Notes: generated by a model from the letters alone, not told the origin. 64,000 nt of DNA from Cycloclasticus sp. 46_120_T64 (GCA_002162695.1 MAAM01000010.1:124001-188000), one strand, 5' to 3'. Positions 1-9,569 are shown, numbered from the stretch's first letter. Translations and numbers: made by a program.

Positions 1-2037
1 TAGTAGCTTGAAGTGGCCTGTTAGCTGGTCTTTTAAACCCTCGAAGCTGGAATAGGCTTCGCCATTCTTACGGAAACCGCCCAGCCAGTTTTCTTTTGGG
101 GTGAACTCCTCAAGCCAGGTATAAGGCGAGGCAATCGCTAGTACGCCGCCGATGTTTATTCGTTGACGGATGTTAGCGAGGAATACCGCTGGGGTACGAA
201 GCCGATCAATTAGGTTGATCGCCAAGACTAAGTCATAGTTGTCAAACTGAGGTTTTAGATTGCTGGCATCGCCTTGGATGAACGTAATATTTTGTTGTTG
301 GCTTAAGCCCAGGTCGGTTAATGACCGTTCGTGGTAGGAGACAATGTCACCTTCCTCAATTAACTCGTAATGAATAGCACCTTTTTGCTGCATTTGGTGG
401 GCGATACGGATAAAACGCGCAGAGAAATCAATGCCAGTGACCTGTTCAAAGTGTTGTGCTAATTCAAACGAGGCGCGACCCACCGCGCAGCCAAGGTCCA
501 GTGCGCGAAGCGTGGGGGTCTCTGTGAGTTGTTGCATACAAAGCCGCACGCAATGCGCAGATAAGTCTTCAACCTCAAAATAATCAGGCCCATAGTGGAA
601 GTGACAGTATTGTGAGACGGCGGTATCGCTTTCATACATAGCAGTGGGTTTCTCGATGGTTTGGTTAGACTCTACGTAACGAAAGCCCGCGTGTTGATAA
701 AAATGGCGTCTAAAGGCATAACGTGCGTGTTTGGTGGCCTCGTTGCCGGTGGAAATCCAGCTGCCGCCTTTGATTAAATTATGTCGAGTATCGAAGGTGG
801 GGGTTGAAAAGTCATCGTATAAGGGGTGCACTTCAAAACCATCAAATCCACTGATCGGGGTTTCTGTCCACTGCCATGCGTTACCGATTAAGTCGTGGAA
901 TTCACCAAAGGCAAAGAGGTCGACAGGGCAGGCAGAGGCCCAGTGCTCAAGATTGATATTGCCGGGTGCGGAGGCCCAGTCGGGTTGGTTGGGGATATCA
1001 TGCAGCTGATGTAAATGTAACCATTGCTCCTCACTCGGTAGTCGAATCAACTTGCCGCTAGTTTCACTCAACCAATTACAAAAGGCTTTGGCTTCTAAGT
1101 AGTTGATTTCCACCGGCCAATTCCATGGCATAGGTTGTTCGCTTAACAGGGTTCTTAACTGGTATGTATCGGCTTTTTTAACCCAGAACAGCGGATGCTC
1201 CGGCTTTTTATACTGTCGCCACTGCCAGCCTTCCTCGGTCCAAAAGCGCTGCTGCTGGTAACCACCCGCTTCAACGAAGCCGAGGAATTCAGCGTTTGAT
1301 ACTAAATATTTGCTGGCGGCAAAGGTTTCCACGTCGGCGGTTTTATTACCGTATTCACAGTCCCAGCCAAAGGTGGGTTCGCTACGCTGCTTGCCAAGCT
1401 CGATGCAGCCACTTGCCACCTTGATAAGTTGATTGTCGGGTGCTTCGCCAGCGTGGGGGCAGACGGGCCATGCGTCGTGTTGGCGCAGGTGTTTCAGAGG
1501 TATCTGGCGGATAATCGCCGAGGAAGTTTCAATATGAATACGCTGGTGCTCGATGCCCATTAAGATGCCCCAGAAGTCGCTGTGCCAGTCAATCGGGAGT
1601 TCTAGCGGGGTGGTGCTGATTAACTCATCGAGTAGCCCTAAGACGATGGCGCGGTATTCACGCACCTCGTCAATACTCGGCCAGTGGTAGTTGGCTTGAT
1701 TTAAGTCATCCCAAGACATCTCATCCACACCTACCGCGAAAATCGATTCAAAATGCGGGTTGACCCGTTGCGGAATTAACGAGGCTAGGCTGAGCTTATT
1801 GATGAAAAAGGCAGGGGTGTGGCCATAATAGAACACCAGAGGGTGGCGTAGGGATTCTGCGCGTAGGTAGAACGCGGCGTCGTCAATCAGCGTTTCGTAC
1901 AGCTGCTCTTCGAGTAAGAAGGTGTTGTGTAAGTACTGGCGGATCTCGCTTCTTTTTTGCTCGACGTCGTCGCTGTTGAGTAATACGGTTCGGCTCGTTG
2001 TGATGCTGGCCCCGTCGTCCCTGATACTGCTTAGCAT
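1..2037 (-). CDS. ovoA: OvoA, 5-histidylcysteine sulfoxide synthase / ovothiol N-methyltransferase (3' end outside window)
   Basis: Iron enzyme that joins cysteine to the histidine imidazole with O2 and, through its C-terminal domain, methylates the product towards ovothiol A. 679 codons are visible and the stop lies left of position 1. The N-terminal DinB-like domain carries the non-haem iron motif HxxxHxE at H164, H168 and E170. An FGE/sulfatase-modifying-factor-like domain follows (roughly residues 230-440, ending near KGGSW). A class I SAM methyltransferase domain then starts around residue 500 with motif I LDLGCAVGR. The ATG at 2037 is preceded by AAAAGGATT, a good ribosome site. The order DinB-FGE-methyltransferase is diagnostic of OvoA as opposed to EgtB, which lacks the methyltransferase. 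The TRAP permease genes lie upstream on the same strand, about 90 bp away. Confidence 0.95.
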   Translation of the reverse strand, partial: MLSSIRDDGASITTSRTVLLNSDDVEQKRSEIRQYLHNTFLLEEQLYETLIDDAAFYLRAESLRHPLVFYYGHTPAFFINKLSLASLIPQRVNPHFESIFAVGVDEMSWDDLNQANYHWPSIDEVREYRAIVLGLLDELISTTPLELPIDWHSDFWGILMGIEHQRIHIETSSAIIRQIPLKHLRQHDAWPVCPHAGEAPDNQLIKVASGCIELGKQRSEPTFGWDCEYGNKTADVETFAASKYLVSNAEFLGFVEAGGYQQQRFWTEEGWQWRQYKKPEHPLFWVKKADTYQLRTLLSEQPMPWNWPVEINYLEAKAFCNWLSETSGKLIRLPSEEQWLHLHQLHDIPNQPDWASAPGNINLEHWASACPVDLFAFGEFHDLIGNAWQWTETPISGFDGFEVHPLYDDFSTPTFDTRHNLIKGGSWISTGNEATKHARYAFRRHFYQHAGFRYVESNQTIEKPTAMYESDTAVSQYCHFHYGPDYFEVEDLSAHCVRLCMQQLTETPTLRALDLGCAVGRASFELAQHFEQVTGIDFSARFIRIAHQMQQKGAIHYELIEEGDIVSYHERSLTDLGLSQQQNITFIQGDASNLKPQFDNYDLVLAINLIDRLRTPAVFLANIRQRINIGGVLAIASPYTWLEEFTPKENWLGGFRKNGEAYSSFEGLKDQLTGHFKLL

Positions 2038-2127
2038 GCTCAATCCTTTTATTGTTTTAGCCTTAGTTTATTACTGGCTTTGGCAAAAGCAAAGCATCAG
2101 GAGGGCTATTTGTGTAGATCCTTTTGT

Positions 2128-3504
2128 TTAGCTGCCGTAAATAGTGGCCGGTAACCAGGTGGCGAGAGCAGGCCAGAGGGCAAGTAAGCCCAGCAGTAAC
2201 AACTGAATTAAGATGAAGGGCAGCACGCCCTTATATATTTGAGTGGTTTTAATCGATTCAGGGGCAACGCCGCGTAAATAAAATAACGCAAAACCGAAGG
2301 GCGGGGTCAAAAATGATGTTTGTAAATTGAGCGCAATCATAATGCCGAGCCAAACAGGGTTTATGCCCATGGTGAGTAGAATCGGAGCCACGATGGGTAC
2401 GACGACAAAGGTGATTTCTATGAAGTCGAGCACGAAGCCGAGTAGAAACATCACCAGCATCACCACCACCATCGCGCCAAAAACGCCGCCGGGTAGGTCG
2501 GACAGTAATTCTTCAATTAACTCATCGCCACCAAAGCCTCTGAATACTAATGAAAATAATGAAGCGCCAATCAGGATGAAGAATACCATCGCGGTGACTT
2601 GGGTGGTTTCGCGGGAAACGGCGCGTAGTTGCTCAATATTCAGTTGTTTTTTTGCGTAGGCCAAGAAAATAGCGCCCATTGCACCGACTGCAGCGGCCTC
2701 TGTGGGGGTGGCGATACCGCCAATGATAGAGCCGAGTACGGCAACGATTAGGATCAGCGGCGGAAATAAACCCTTTGCTAGGTCGACGAATAGATGGGTA
2801 TCGGACTGACGCGCGGGCAGCGGCGGGCAGGACGCGGGTTTAAAGAAGGCCATTCCCGCGAGGTATAATAAGTACAGCAGGACCAATAATAAACCGGGAA
2901 TTAACGCGCCGGCAAACAGGTCGCCAACGGAAATGGTATCGGGTGAGAAAATCCCCATATCAAGCTGTGCTTGTTGGTATGACGAGGAGATGACGTCGCC
3001 GAGTAATACCAACACAATCGACGGTGGAATAATTTGCCCAAGGGTGCCCGATGCGCAGATCGTACCGCAGGCTAAGGCGGGGTCGTAGTTGCGTTTTAAC
3101 ATCGTCGGTAGTGATAATAAGCCCATAGTGACGACGGTTGCGCCGACGATGCCGGTGCTGGCAGCCATTAACATACCCACTAAAACGACTGAAAAGCCGA
3201 GCCCACCAGGTAGGCTACCGAATAGCTTCGACATGTTTTCTAACAGGCCTTCGGCTACCTTTGACTTTTCCAGCATCACCCCCATAAAGACGAATAAAGG
3301 CACGGCGACTAAGGTATCGTTTTCGATAATACCAAATAAGCGATTGGGTAGTGCTTCAAGAAAGACGGGGTCGAAACTACCGGCGTATTCACCGGCCAAG
3401 GCAAAGACTAAGGCGGTGCCAGCGAGGGTGATAGCAACCGGGTAGCCCATCAGTAAAATGATGAAAACCGCGGCAAACATCCATAAGGCGATACTACCGT
3501 CCAT
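2128..3504 (-). CDS. dctM: TRAP transporter large permease, DctM family
   Basis: Large membrane subunit of a tripartite ATP-independent periplasmic transporter, the part that couples solute uptake to an ion gradient in the inner membrane. The 458 residues are almost wholly hydrophobic, with about 12 predicted helices. It has typical DctM stretches such as GATVVTMGLLSLPTML (about residues 120-135) and TPTEAAAVGA (about residue 267). It overlaps the 3' end of the small-subunit gene by 11 bp, so the two are co-translated. No DctP solute-binding gene is adjacent, so the substrate cannot be inferred from context; the large sequence class is close to the four-carbon dicarboxylate/mannitol type. Confidence 0.93.
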   Translation of the reverse strand: MDGSIALWMFAAVFIILLMGYPVAITLAGTALVFALAGEYAGSFDPVFLEALPNRLFGIIENDTLVAVPLFVFMGVMLEKSKVAEGLLENMSKLFGSLPGGLGFSVVLVGMLMAASTGIVGATVVTMGLLSLPTMLKRNYDPALACGTICASGTLGQIIPPSIVLVLLGDVISSSYQQAQLDMGIFSPDTISVGDLFAGALIPGLLLVLLYLLYLAGMAFFKPASCPPLPARQSDTHLFVDLAKGLFPPLILIVAVLGSIIGGIATPTEAAAVGAMGAIFLAYAKKQLNIEQLRAVSRETTQVTAMVFFILIGASLFSLVFRGFGGDELIEELLSDLPGGVFGAMVVVMLVMFLLGFVLDFIEITFVVVPIVAPILLTMGINPVWLGIMIALNLQTSFLTPPFGFALFYLRGVAPESIKTTQIYKGVLPFILIQLLLLGLLALWPALATWLPATIYGS

Positions 3505-4006
3505 GTTGATCTCCGGTCAGGGTGCGCACCGATTTCAGTGCTTCTGATAAGCCTTGCAGGGCTAATAATAAAGCGAGGCCAGGAATCAGGCTCTTGAGTA
3601 TGAAGACGGCGTCAATTCCGCCCGCTTCGCGTGAACCTTCGTAATAGGACCAAGAGGCGGCAACATAATCCCAGCTGATATAGGCGATAAATAGGCACAC
3701 CGGCAGTAATAAAAATATCGAGCCGAGCAGGTTCACGATGGCTCGGCCTCGTTCTCCCCAGCGTTGGTATAAAATATCCACCCGTACGTGGCCGTCAATT
3801 TTAAGCGTATGGGCAATGGCCAGCATAAAAACGCCGCCGTGTAGGTAGGTGATGGATTCTTGTGCGGCGATTGAGCCAAGGTTAAAACCATAACGCAGTA
3901 GCACAATGGTAAACATAATGAGTACCATCAACGCGGTAAACCAAGCCACGATATTGAAAAGGCGTTGGTTAAAACGATCGATAAGGTCAATAGATTTATT
4001 GAGCAT
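3494..4006 (-). CDS. dctQ: TRAP transporter small permease, DctQ family
   Basis: Small membrane subunit of the TRAP transporter, partner of the overlapping dctM. From the start chosen here it has 170 residues and four hydrophobic segments (about 16-38, 50-70, 90-115 and 130-150), as expected for DctQ. The reading frame is open to 4078, but the first 24 codons are polar and unlike the family. The ATG at 4006 begins MLNKSIDLIDRFNQRLF, the usual amphipathic lead into helix 1, and has AAGG about 10 nt upstream. thrB lies upstream in the same direction with a gap of about 140 bp. Confidence 0.88.
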   Translation of the reverse strand: MLNKSIDLIDRFNQRLFNIVAWFTALMVLIMFTIVLLRYGFNLGSIAAQESITYLHGGVFMLAIAHTLKIDGHVRVDILYQRWGERGRAIVNLLGSIFLLLPVCLFIAYISWDYVAASWSYYEGSREAGGIDAVFILKSLIPGLALLLALQGLSEALKSVRTLTGDQHGR

Positions 4007-4145
4007 GCGGCGGGGCCTTGATCTATAAAGAAACGAACATATTACAGTGCTCGGGTAAGCAAATACAGCGCTATCCAAGTGTTAGTTAGAATTTTTATCT
4101 GGTGGCTCAGTCGGGGTGGGTTTTCTTGCTGAGAAGGTACGAGGC

Positions 4146-5090
4146 TTAATTTAAGCGGCAATTGTCGGGGGCATTCCGCCTAGACATGAGGATCGATTTC
4201 ATCGCCTCGGGGTCTTTTATATGGGTGATTTCGCCAGCTTTTGGGAAGTGTACATCGCGTAATCTTGATAACCAAAAACGGAATGCGGCTGCGCGGATAA
4301 TGATCGGCCAATGTTGAACTTCTTCTGGGGTGAATGGGCGAATGGCTTGGTAGGCTTGGATAAAAGCGTCGAAGCGCTCTTTGTTTAAGCTGCCGTCGTT
4401 TTCTATGCACCAATCATTAACGGCTACCGCGATATCGTAAGTCAGGTAATCGTTACAGGCGTAATAAAAGTCGATGATGCCGGATAATTGTTCGCCTGAA
4501 AATAGCGCGTTATCGCGGAATAAATCGGCGTGAATGACGCTTTTTGGTAATCCAAGTTGACTGTATTCGGCTTGAAAGGCGAGTTCGTCGCGAATAATAT
4601 CGGCGCTGTGCTGGTCGACCAAGGGAATCAGTAACTCGGAGGCTTGTTGACGCCAGTTTGCGCCACGACTGTTTTCACGGCTAATATCAAGGCGTACGCT
4701 GGCTTGATGGAATTGAGCCATCGATTTGCCGAGTACCGCGCACTGTGTGGTCGTGGGTTGTTCAACATCGCTACCGGCGAGTCTCTCAACCAAGGCGGCT
4801 GGCTTGCCGTTGAGGGTCGATAATAGCTGACCCTCCTTATCACGAATAGGTTGTGCGCTGGGCACACCATTATCAGCGACAAACGCCATAATATTTAAAA
4901 AATAAGGGAGTTCTTCGGCCTTCAACTCTTCAAATAGGGTGAGTACATAATCGCCTTCGGTAGTGGAGACGAAGTAGTTGGTGTTTTCAATACCTGAACT
5001 GATGCCTTGATAGCTGACGAGTTCGCCGAGTGAATAGTTTTTTAAATGGTGAATAAGTTGAGCACGCTCAACAACCGTGTAAACAGACAT
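4146..5090 (-). CDS. thrB: homoserine kinase (APH-fold type)
   Basis: Phosphorylates homoserine on its way to threonine. The 314 residues match the aminoglycoside-phosphotransferase-fold homoserine kinase of Pseudomonas and Rhizobium, not the GHMP-fold ThrB of E. coli. Visible marks are the N-lobe segment SGIENTNYFV near residue 32, the catalytic loop VIHADLFRDN near residue 185 and the metal-binding IIDFYYAC near residue 205. The gene lies next to the DUF2782 gene and two genes from polA, as thrB does in Pseudomonas, which supports the call. A 32-bp gap separates it from the DUF2782 gene upstream, so the two probably share a transcript. Confidence 0.94.
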   Translation of the reverse strand: MSVYTVVERAQLIHHLKNYSLGELVSYQGISSGIENTNYFVSTTEGDYVLTLFEELKAEELPYFLNIMAFVADNGVPSAQPIRDKEGQLLSTLNGKPAALVERLAGSDVEQPTTTQCAVLGKSMAQFHQASVRLDISRENSRGANWRQQASELLIPLVDQHSADIIRDELAFQAEYSQLGLPKSVIHADLFRDNALFSGEQLSGIIDFYYACNDYLTYDIAVAVNDWCIENDGSLNKERFDAFIQAYQAIRPFTPEEVQHWPIIIRAAAFRFWLSRLRDVHFPKAGEITHIKDPEAMKSILMSRRNAPDNCRLN

Positions 5091-5122
5091 AGTGTGAAAA
5101 TCGAGTGAATTATATTGGGGTT

Positions 5123-5464
5123 TTACCAGCTAATGAGCAGCCATTGAGGGATGTTCATGCCTTCTTCGAGCGCGGAGCGTCGAGTCTCTAGGTCGCCGTC
5201 GCCATCGCTGTCGACTAAGTAATAAGCGGGGGCGTTGGCGGGGGAAATTTTTACCATATAAACGCGGCCATTAACGCTATATTCGGTAATGTTCTCCTTC
5301 GCTTTACGGGTGATGGTAATATCCGGTGCCATGTTTTCGCCGCTAACAATCTGTGCGGGCAATTCAGGTGGCTGCGGGATGATTGCTGGGCGAATCTCTT
5401 GTGCGGCAAGTTGCGACGAGGCGCAGAATAATAAGATTAAGGTGATCGGGAGTATGCAACGCAT
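5123..5464 (-). CDS. DUF2782 domain-containing secreted protein
   Basis: Small protein of 113 residues with a signal peptide (hydrophobic stretch 5-20, likely cleavage after AQ near residue 22). The mature part resembles DUF2782: a YMVKISPANAPAYYLVDSDGDGDLE core ends in a short aromatic tail. Function is unknown. The family is typically encoded between thrB and polA in pseudomonads, as here. It sits 32 bp upstream of thrB in the same direction. Confidence 0.82.
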   Translation of the reverse strand: MRCILPITLILLFCASSQLAAQEIRPAIIPQPPELPAQIVSGENMAPDITITRKAKENITEYSVNGRVYMVKISPANAPAYYLVDSDGDGDLETRRSALEEGMNIPQWLLISW

Positions 5465-5534
5465 ATATATGCCTTTGAGCTATCGGATAAGCTAATTATG
5501 CCATTATCTGCGGCGCTTTTGTAAAACTTGCGGT

Positions 5535-6212
5535 TTACAGCTCGAGTAAGACCTCCTCTTCTTTGGCTGACGGGGTAAACCCTCGTTGCTCATAAAAATT
5601 AAAAATAGTTTCCAACACCTCATCGGCGGTTTCGCAAATACTAAACAGTTTGAGGTCATCTTCGCTGATGGTGCCGGCGGCCAATAAACTACTAGAAAAC
5701 CAGTCAATGAGGCCCTTCCAAAACTCGCCATTGATGAGAATAATGGGGATTTTTCGTGATTTGCCTGTTTGCACTAAGGTTAATATTTCGGCTAGCTCAT
5801 CTAAGGTACCAAAGCCGCCTGGCAGTACCACATAGGCTGAGGCATATTTTACAAACATCACCTTGCGGGCAAAAAAGTGCCTGAAATCTAGGCTGATGTC
5901 TTGATAGGGGTTGCTGCTTTGCTCGTGGGGTAGGCGGATATTAAGCCCGATGCTCATTGATGAACCATTAAAGGCACCTTTATTGGCTGCTTCCATAATC
6001 CCTGGGCCGCCGCCGCTAATGACCGAAAAGCCGGCATTTGATAAGGCGAGGGCAATTTCCTCTGCGCGCTGATAATCTGGCTGGTCGGCTTGGATGCGCG
6101 CCGAGCCATACATGCTGATGGCGGGTTTTACGTGGGATAGCTGCTCAAAGCCATCAACAAACTCGGCAATAATCTGAAAAACCTTCCATGCTTCGCGTTT
6201 TTGTTTGCTCAT
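5535..6212 (-). CDS. LOG family protein (TIGR00730 Rossmann fold)
   Basis: 225 residues with the nucleotide-binding signatures of the LOG/lysine-decarboxylase-like family: GGGPGIMEAANKGA (about residues 70-83) and PGGFGTLDE (about residues 124-132). Characterised members are cytokinin riboside 5'-monophosphate phosphoribohydrolases or related nucleotide hydrolases; the physiological role in this bacterium is unknown. An in-frame ATG exists at 6242, but the ATG at 6212 has AAGGGGG seven bases upstream and begins MSKQKREAW, so it is preferred. The gene is transcribed divergently from polA, with only about 80 bp between the starts. Confidence 0.88.
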   Translation of the reverse strand: MSKQKREAWKVFQIIAEFVDGFEQLSHVKPAISMYGSARIQADQPDYQRAEEIALALSNAGFSVISGGGPGIMEAANKGAFNGSSMSIGLNIRLPHEQSSNPYQDISLDFRHFFARKVMFVKYASAYVVLPGGFGTLDELAEILTLVQTGKSRKIPIILINGEFWKGLIDWFSSSLLAAGTISEDDLKLFSICETADEVLETIFNFYEQRGFTPSAKEEEVLLEL

Positions 6213-6260
6213 CACGGCCCCCTTGGCTGTTTTGCATGACATGTCGTCTGATACAGACAG

Positions 6261-6266
6261 TATAAT
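6261..6266 (+). promoter_or_regulatory. putative -10 box of the polA promoter
   Basis: A perfect TATAAT lies at 6261-6266. Transcription would then begin near 6273, downstream of the alternative ATG at 6269, which supports the ATG at 6296 as the polA start. No good -35 hexamer is seen at the right distance. A 5-3-5 inverted repeat (GTCTG ATA CAGAC, 6246-6258) sits immediately upstream and could be an operator. Confidence 0.45.
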
Positions 6267-6295
6267 CGGTGGATGAAAAATTACTGGACGGTTTC

Positions 6296-9013
6296 ATGAC
6301 TGAAAAAACCCTGGTGCTGGTCGACGGCTCATCGTATTTATTCCGTGCTTATCACGCGGTACCCTTATTAAGTAACTCTAAAGGTGAGTATACCAATGCC
6401 ATTTTAGGGGTGAGTAATATGCTAAAAAAACTGGTGGATAGCTACCCTGATGCCTATTTTGGGGTTATTTTCGATGCGCCGGGGAAAACCTTTCGAAATG
6501 AGATGTACAGCGAGTACAAGGCGAATAGGTCGGCGATGCCCGAGGAATTAAGAGAGCAAATAAAGCCCTTGCATCAGTTGATCAAGGCGATGGGCTTACC
6601 GCTGGTGATGGAGTCGGGAGTGGAAGCCGATGATGTTATCGGCACGCTGGCGCAACAGGCCGAACAAGCGGGTTTGCAGGTTGTTATTTCAACCGGCGAC
6701 AAAGATATTGCGCAGCTGGTGACGAACAAGATTTCCTTGATCAATACGATGAATAATCAGTGGTTAGACCCTGCTGGGGTGATCGAGAAGTTTGGGGTGC
6801 CTGCGTCGAAGATTATTGATTATTTGGCGTTGATGGGAGATACCTCGGATAATATTCCAGGGGTGCCGAAAGTCGGGCCAAAAACGGCGGCTAAGTGGTT
6901 AGATAAATTTGGTTCCTTAGATCAAATTATCGCCCGAGCCGATGAAGTGAAGGGCAAGGTCGGTGAAAGTTTGCGCGCGCATCTAGATGCAATCCCTTTG
7001 TCTAAAGCTTTGGTGACGATTCGTTGTGATGTGCCACTGGATGAATCGCCGCTAGACTTGATTCGGCAGCCGGCGGATACCGCAACGCTGGCCGAGATGT
7101 TGGCACATTTTGAATTTAATAGTTGGTTGAAACAGCTGGATGTTGGTCTTGTGACGCGGACGGAGCCTGTCGAGGAAGAAGCCGAGGCGGCGGAACCGGT
7201 GAGTGAGTTAACGGTGGATACGGTGTTGGATGAGGCCAGTTTCAATGCTTGGCTGGCGAAACTCAGTGCAGCCGAGATCTTTGCTTTCGATACTGAGACG
7301 ACCGCGCTGGACTATACCAAGGCGCTGATTGTTGGTGTGTCCTTTTCGGTTGAACCTGGGCACGCAGCCTATGTGCCATTGGCGCATCAATACCCCGGTG
7401 CGCCGGAGCAGTTGTCGAGGCAATGGGTGTTGGAGCAGCTGAAACCATTATTAGAGTCGACGAGCACTCTTAAACTGGGGCAAAATCTTAAATATGACGC
7501 AAATGTGCTGTGTAATCACGGTATTCAACTCGCGGGGGTGGCGCACGATACGATGTTGCAATCCTATGTGTGGAATAGCACCGCGACTCGACACAATATG
7601 GATGCGCTGGCCGATACCTATTTGGCTTGTGCCACGATTCGTTATGAAGAGGTGGCGGGTAAAGGCGCAAAACAAATTTGTTTCGATCAGGTAGCGATTG
7701 AGGTAGCGGCCCCGTATGCGGCGGAAGATGTGGATATCAGCTTGCGCTTGCACCGGCATCTATTCCCCCAGTTAGCAAAGCTGGAAACCTTGAACTATGT
7801 GTATCAGCAGATTGAAATGCCCTTGTTACCGGTACTCGCTCGTATGGAACAAACGGGCGTACTGGTCGATGCGGCGATGCTGCAGCAGCAAAGTGTCGAG
7901 TTGGCGGCAAAAGTTAAGGTATTGGAGGATCAGGCGCACGAGGTGGCTGGGCAGCCATTTAACCTAGCTTCGCCAAAACAAATCCAGGAGATTTTATACG
8001 ATAAATTGGGTTTGCCGGTGTTGAAGAAAACACCGAAAGGCCAGCCTTCTACCGCCGAGACGGTGTTGCAGGAATTGGCGGTTGATTTTCCCTTGCCGAG
8101 ATTGATTCTTCAGCATCGGAGTTTGAGTAAACTACGTTCAACCTACACCGATAAATTGCCAAAACAGATTAATCCGGTAACCGGCCGTGTACATACCTCG
8201 TATCACCAAGCGGTGGCGGCAACGGGGCGCTTGTCCTCGTCGGATCCTAATTTGCAGAATATCCCAGTGCGCAGTGAAGAAGGGCGGCGGATTCGACAAG
8301 CTTTTATTGCCGAACCGGGTTATAGCGTATTGGCGGCGGATTATTCGCAAATTGAATTACGCATCATGGCGCATTTATCGCAAGATGCGGGTTTATTGCA
8401 AGCCTTTAAAGAAGGCCTAGATGTACATAAGGCGACTGCTGCGGAGGTGTTTGGGGTGGCGCTAGAGCAAGTTGAAGATCATCAGCGGCGTTCGGCGAAA
8501 GCGATTAATTTTGGTTTGATTTACGGTATGTCGGCCTTTGGTTTAGCTAAACAGCTCGATATCGATCGGGCGGCGGCTCAGGGTTATATCAACCTTTATT
8601 TCGAACGCTACCCTGGGGTGAGGCAATATATGGATGAAACGCGCGAGCTGGCGCGGCAGCAGGAATACGTTGAAACGTTATTTGGCCGTCGTTTGTACCT
8701 AGCCGATATCAATGCAAAAAATGGTCAGCGCAGACAGTATGCGGAAAGAACGGCGATTAATGCGCCGATGCAAGGGACCGCCGCGGATATTATAAAATTA
8801 GCGATGTTGGCCGTCGATAGTTGGTTGCAAACCGATAAGCCGCCGGTGCGGATGGTGATGCAGGTGCACGATGAGCTGGTGTTTGAGGTTAAAGATGACT
8901 ATATAGAACAGGCAACGGCGATTATTCAGCAGAAAATGAGTGGGGCAGCGAATCTGGATGTGCCCTTATTGGTTGATGTTGGAGTGGGTCGTAGCTGGAA
9001 CGAGGCACATTAA
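6296..9013 (+). CDS. polA: DNA polymerase I
   Basis: Repair and Okazaki-fragment-processing polymerase, 905 residues from this start. Domain order: 5' flap exonuclease (about 1-290; LVDGSSYLFRAYHA, GVEADDVIGTLA, MGDTSDNIPGVPKVG), 3'-5' proofreading exonuclease (about 320-510; FDTETTALD with the catalytic Asp-Glu pair, and the YAAEDVD third motif), and family A polymerase (about 530-905; motif A DYSQIELRIMAH, motif B RRSAKAINFGLIYG, motif C MQVHDELVFEV). All catalytic motifs of the three activities are present, so the enzyme should be fully active. The start at 6296 fits the family N-terminus and the -10 box at 6261. Confidence 0.98.
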   Translation: MTEKTLVLVDGSSYLFRAYHAVPLLSNSKGEYTNAILGVSNMLKKLVDSYPDAYFGVIFDAPGKTFRNEMYSEYKANRSAMPEELREQIKPLHQLIKAMGLPLVMESGVEADDVIGTLAQQAEQAGLQVVISTGDKDIAQLVTNKISLINTMNNQWLDPAGVIEKFGVPASKIIDYLALMGDTSDNIPGVPKVGPKTAAKWLDKFGSLDQIIARADEVKGKVGESLRAHLDAIPLSKALVTIRCDVPLDESPLDLIRQPADTATLAEMLAHFEFNSWLKQLDVGLVTRTEPVEEEAEAAEPVSELTVDTVLDEASFNAWLAKLSAAEIFAFDTETTALDYTKALIVGVSFSVEPGHAAYVPLAHQYPGAPEQLSRQWVLEQLKPLLESTSTLKLGQNLKYDANVLCNHGIQLAGVAHDTMLQSYVWNSTATRHNMDALADTYLACATIRYEEVAGKGAKQICFDQVAIEVAAPYAAEDVDISLRLHRHLFPQLAKLETLNYVYQQIEMPLLPVLARMEQTGVLVDAAMLQQQSVELAAKVKVLEDQAHEVAGQPFNLASPKQIQEILYDKLGLPVLKKTPKGQPSTAETVLQELAVDFPLPRLILQHRSLSKLRSTYTDKLPKQINPVTGRVHTSYHQAVAATGRLSSSDPNLQNIPVRSEEGRRIRQAFIAEPGYSVLAADYSQIELRIMAHLSQDAGLLQAFKEGLDVHKATAAEVFGVALEQVEDHQRRSAKAINFGLIYGMSAFGLAKQLDIDRAAAQGYINLYFERYPGVRQYMDETRELARQQEYVETLFGRRLYLADINAKNGQRRQYAERTAINAPMQGTAADIIKLAMLAVDSWLQTDKPPVRMVMQVHDELVFEVKDDYIEQATAIIQQKMSGAANLDVPLLVDVGVGRSWNEAH

Positions 9014-9016
9014 CAA

Positions 9017-9053
9017 TTAAAGCAGCGCCACCAGCTGAGTGACGCTGCTTTAA
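9017..9053. terminator. hairpin between polA and the convergent SRPBCC gene
   Basis: An 11-bp perfect stem (9017-9027 with 9043-9053, core AAAGCAGCG/CGCTGCTTT) lies between the two convergent stop codons. The U-tract is short on both sides, so termination strength is uncertain, but the position suggests a shared bidirectional terminator. Confidence 0.6.
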
Positions 9054-9059
9054 AGATAG

Positions 9060-9569
9060 TTATTTAGCGGGTGTTTCTAACATGAGCTTTAGGTTCTCTA
9101 AGCCCGCACGATAAATACCGCGTACGCTTTTTTTCACCTCCTCTGGGTTGGCGTCACCGACGGTGCTAAAACTACCCATCCAAATAAGGGAGCTGCCGCC
9201 CTGATCATTGTCGCGAACGGCATACCAAGCGATGTAGTTTTCAACGGGGAGTATCGCAGGGTCAACTTGTTTTATTCTATAAGTGAAATTGCGGTGTTCC
9301 TCGTTAAAACGTACCAGTTCTTCGGTAATCGTTGGCCCGCCAAGGTTGGCAACACGGACACTGCCTGGATTGTTGGCATTCGTGGTGGTTTGGCTAGTCA
9401 CGGCGGGGTGCCAGCTAGCAATATCATCAAAATTCTTTGAGTTCTCCCAGACTAAGGAGGGGAGAGCGGCAATCTCAATCTTTTCGGTGACGGTTAGTTC
9501 AGCGGCTTGAATAGCCGAGCTAATAAATAGACTCAGCAATGCACTGGTTATGATGAGGGATTTACGCAT
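9060..9569 (-). CDS. secreted SRPBCC-family protein
   Basis: 169 residues with a clear signal peptide (hydrophobic 5-20, cleavage probably after IQAA). The mature protein looks like a START/polyketide-cyclase (SRPBCC) fold close to the MxaD-like group: the early helix VWENSKNFDDIASWHP is followed by strands and a long C-terminal helix (EVKKSVRGIYRAGLENLKLML). Such folds hold hydrophobic ligands; the ligand here is unknown. It lies between polA and engB, where Pseudomonas has no such gene, so it is probably a lineage-specific insertion. Confidence 0.75.
   Translation of the reverse strand: MRKSLIITSALLSLFISSAIQAAELTVTEKIEIAALPSLVWENSKNFDDIASWHPAVTSQTTTNANNPGSVRVANLGGPTITEELVRFNEEHRNFTYRIKQVDPAILPVENYIAWYAVRDNDQGGSSLIWMGSFSTVGDANPEEVKKSVRGIYRAGLENLKLMLETPAK

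Noticed and set aside
6269-6295. Upstream ATG of polA at 6269
   Set aside because: It lies three bases after a perfect TATAAT, before the expected transcript start, and adds nine residues not typical of the family.
7451-7759. Long open frames antisense to polA, uvrA, cheA and the receptor
   Set aside because: They are mirror frames of strongly coding genes, with no ribosome sites or recognisable domains.
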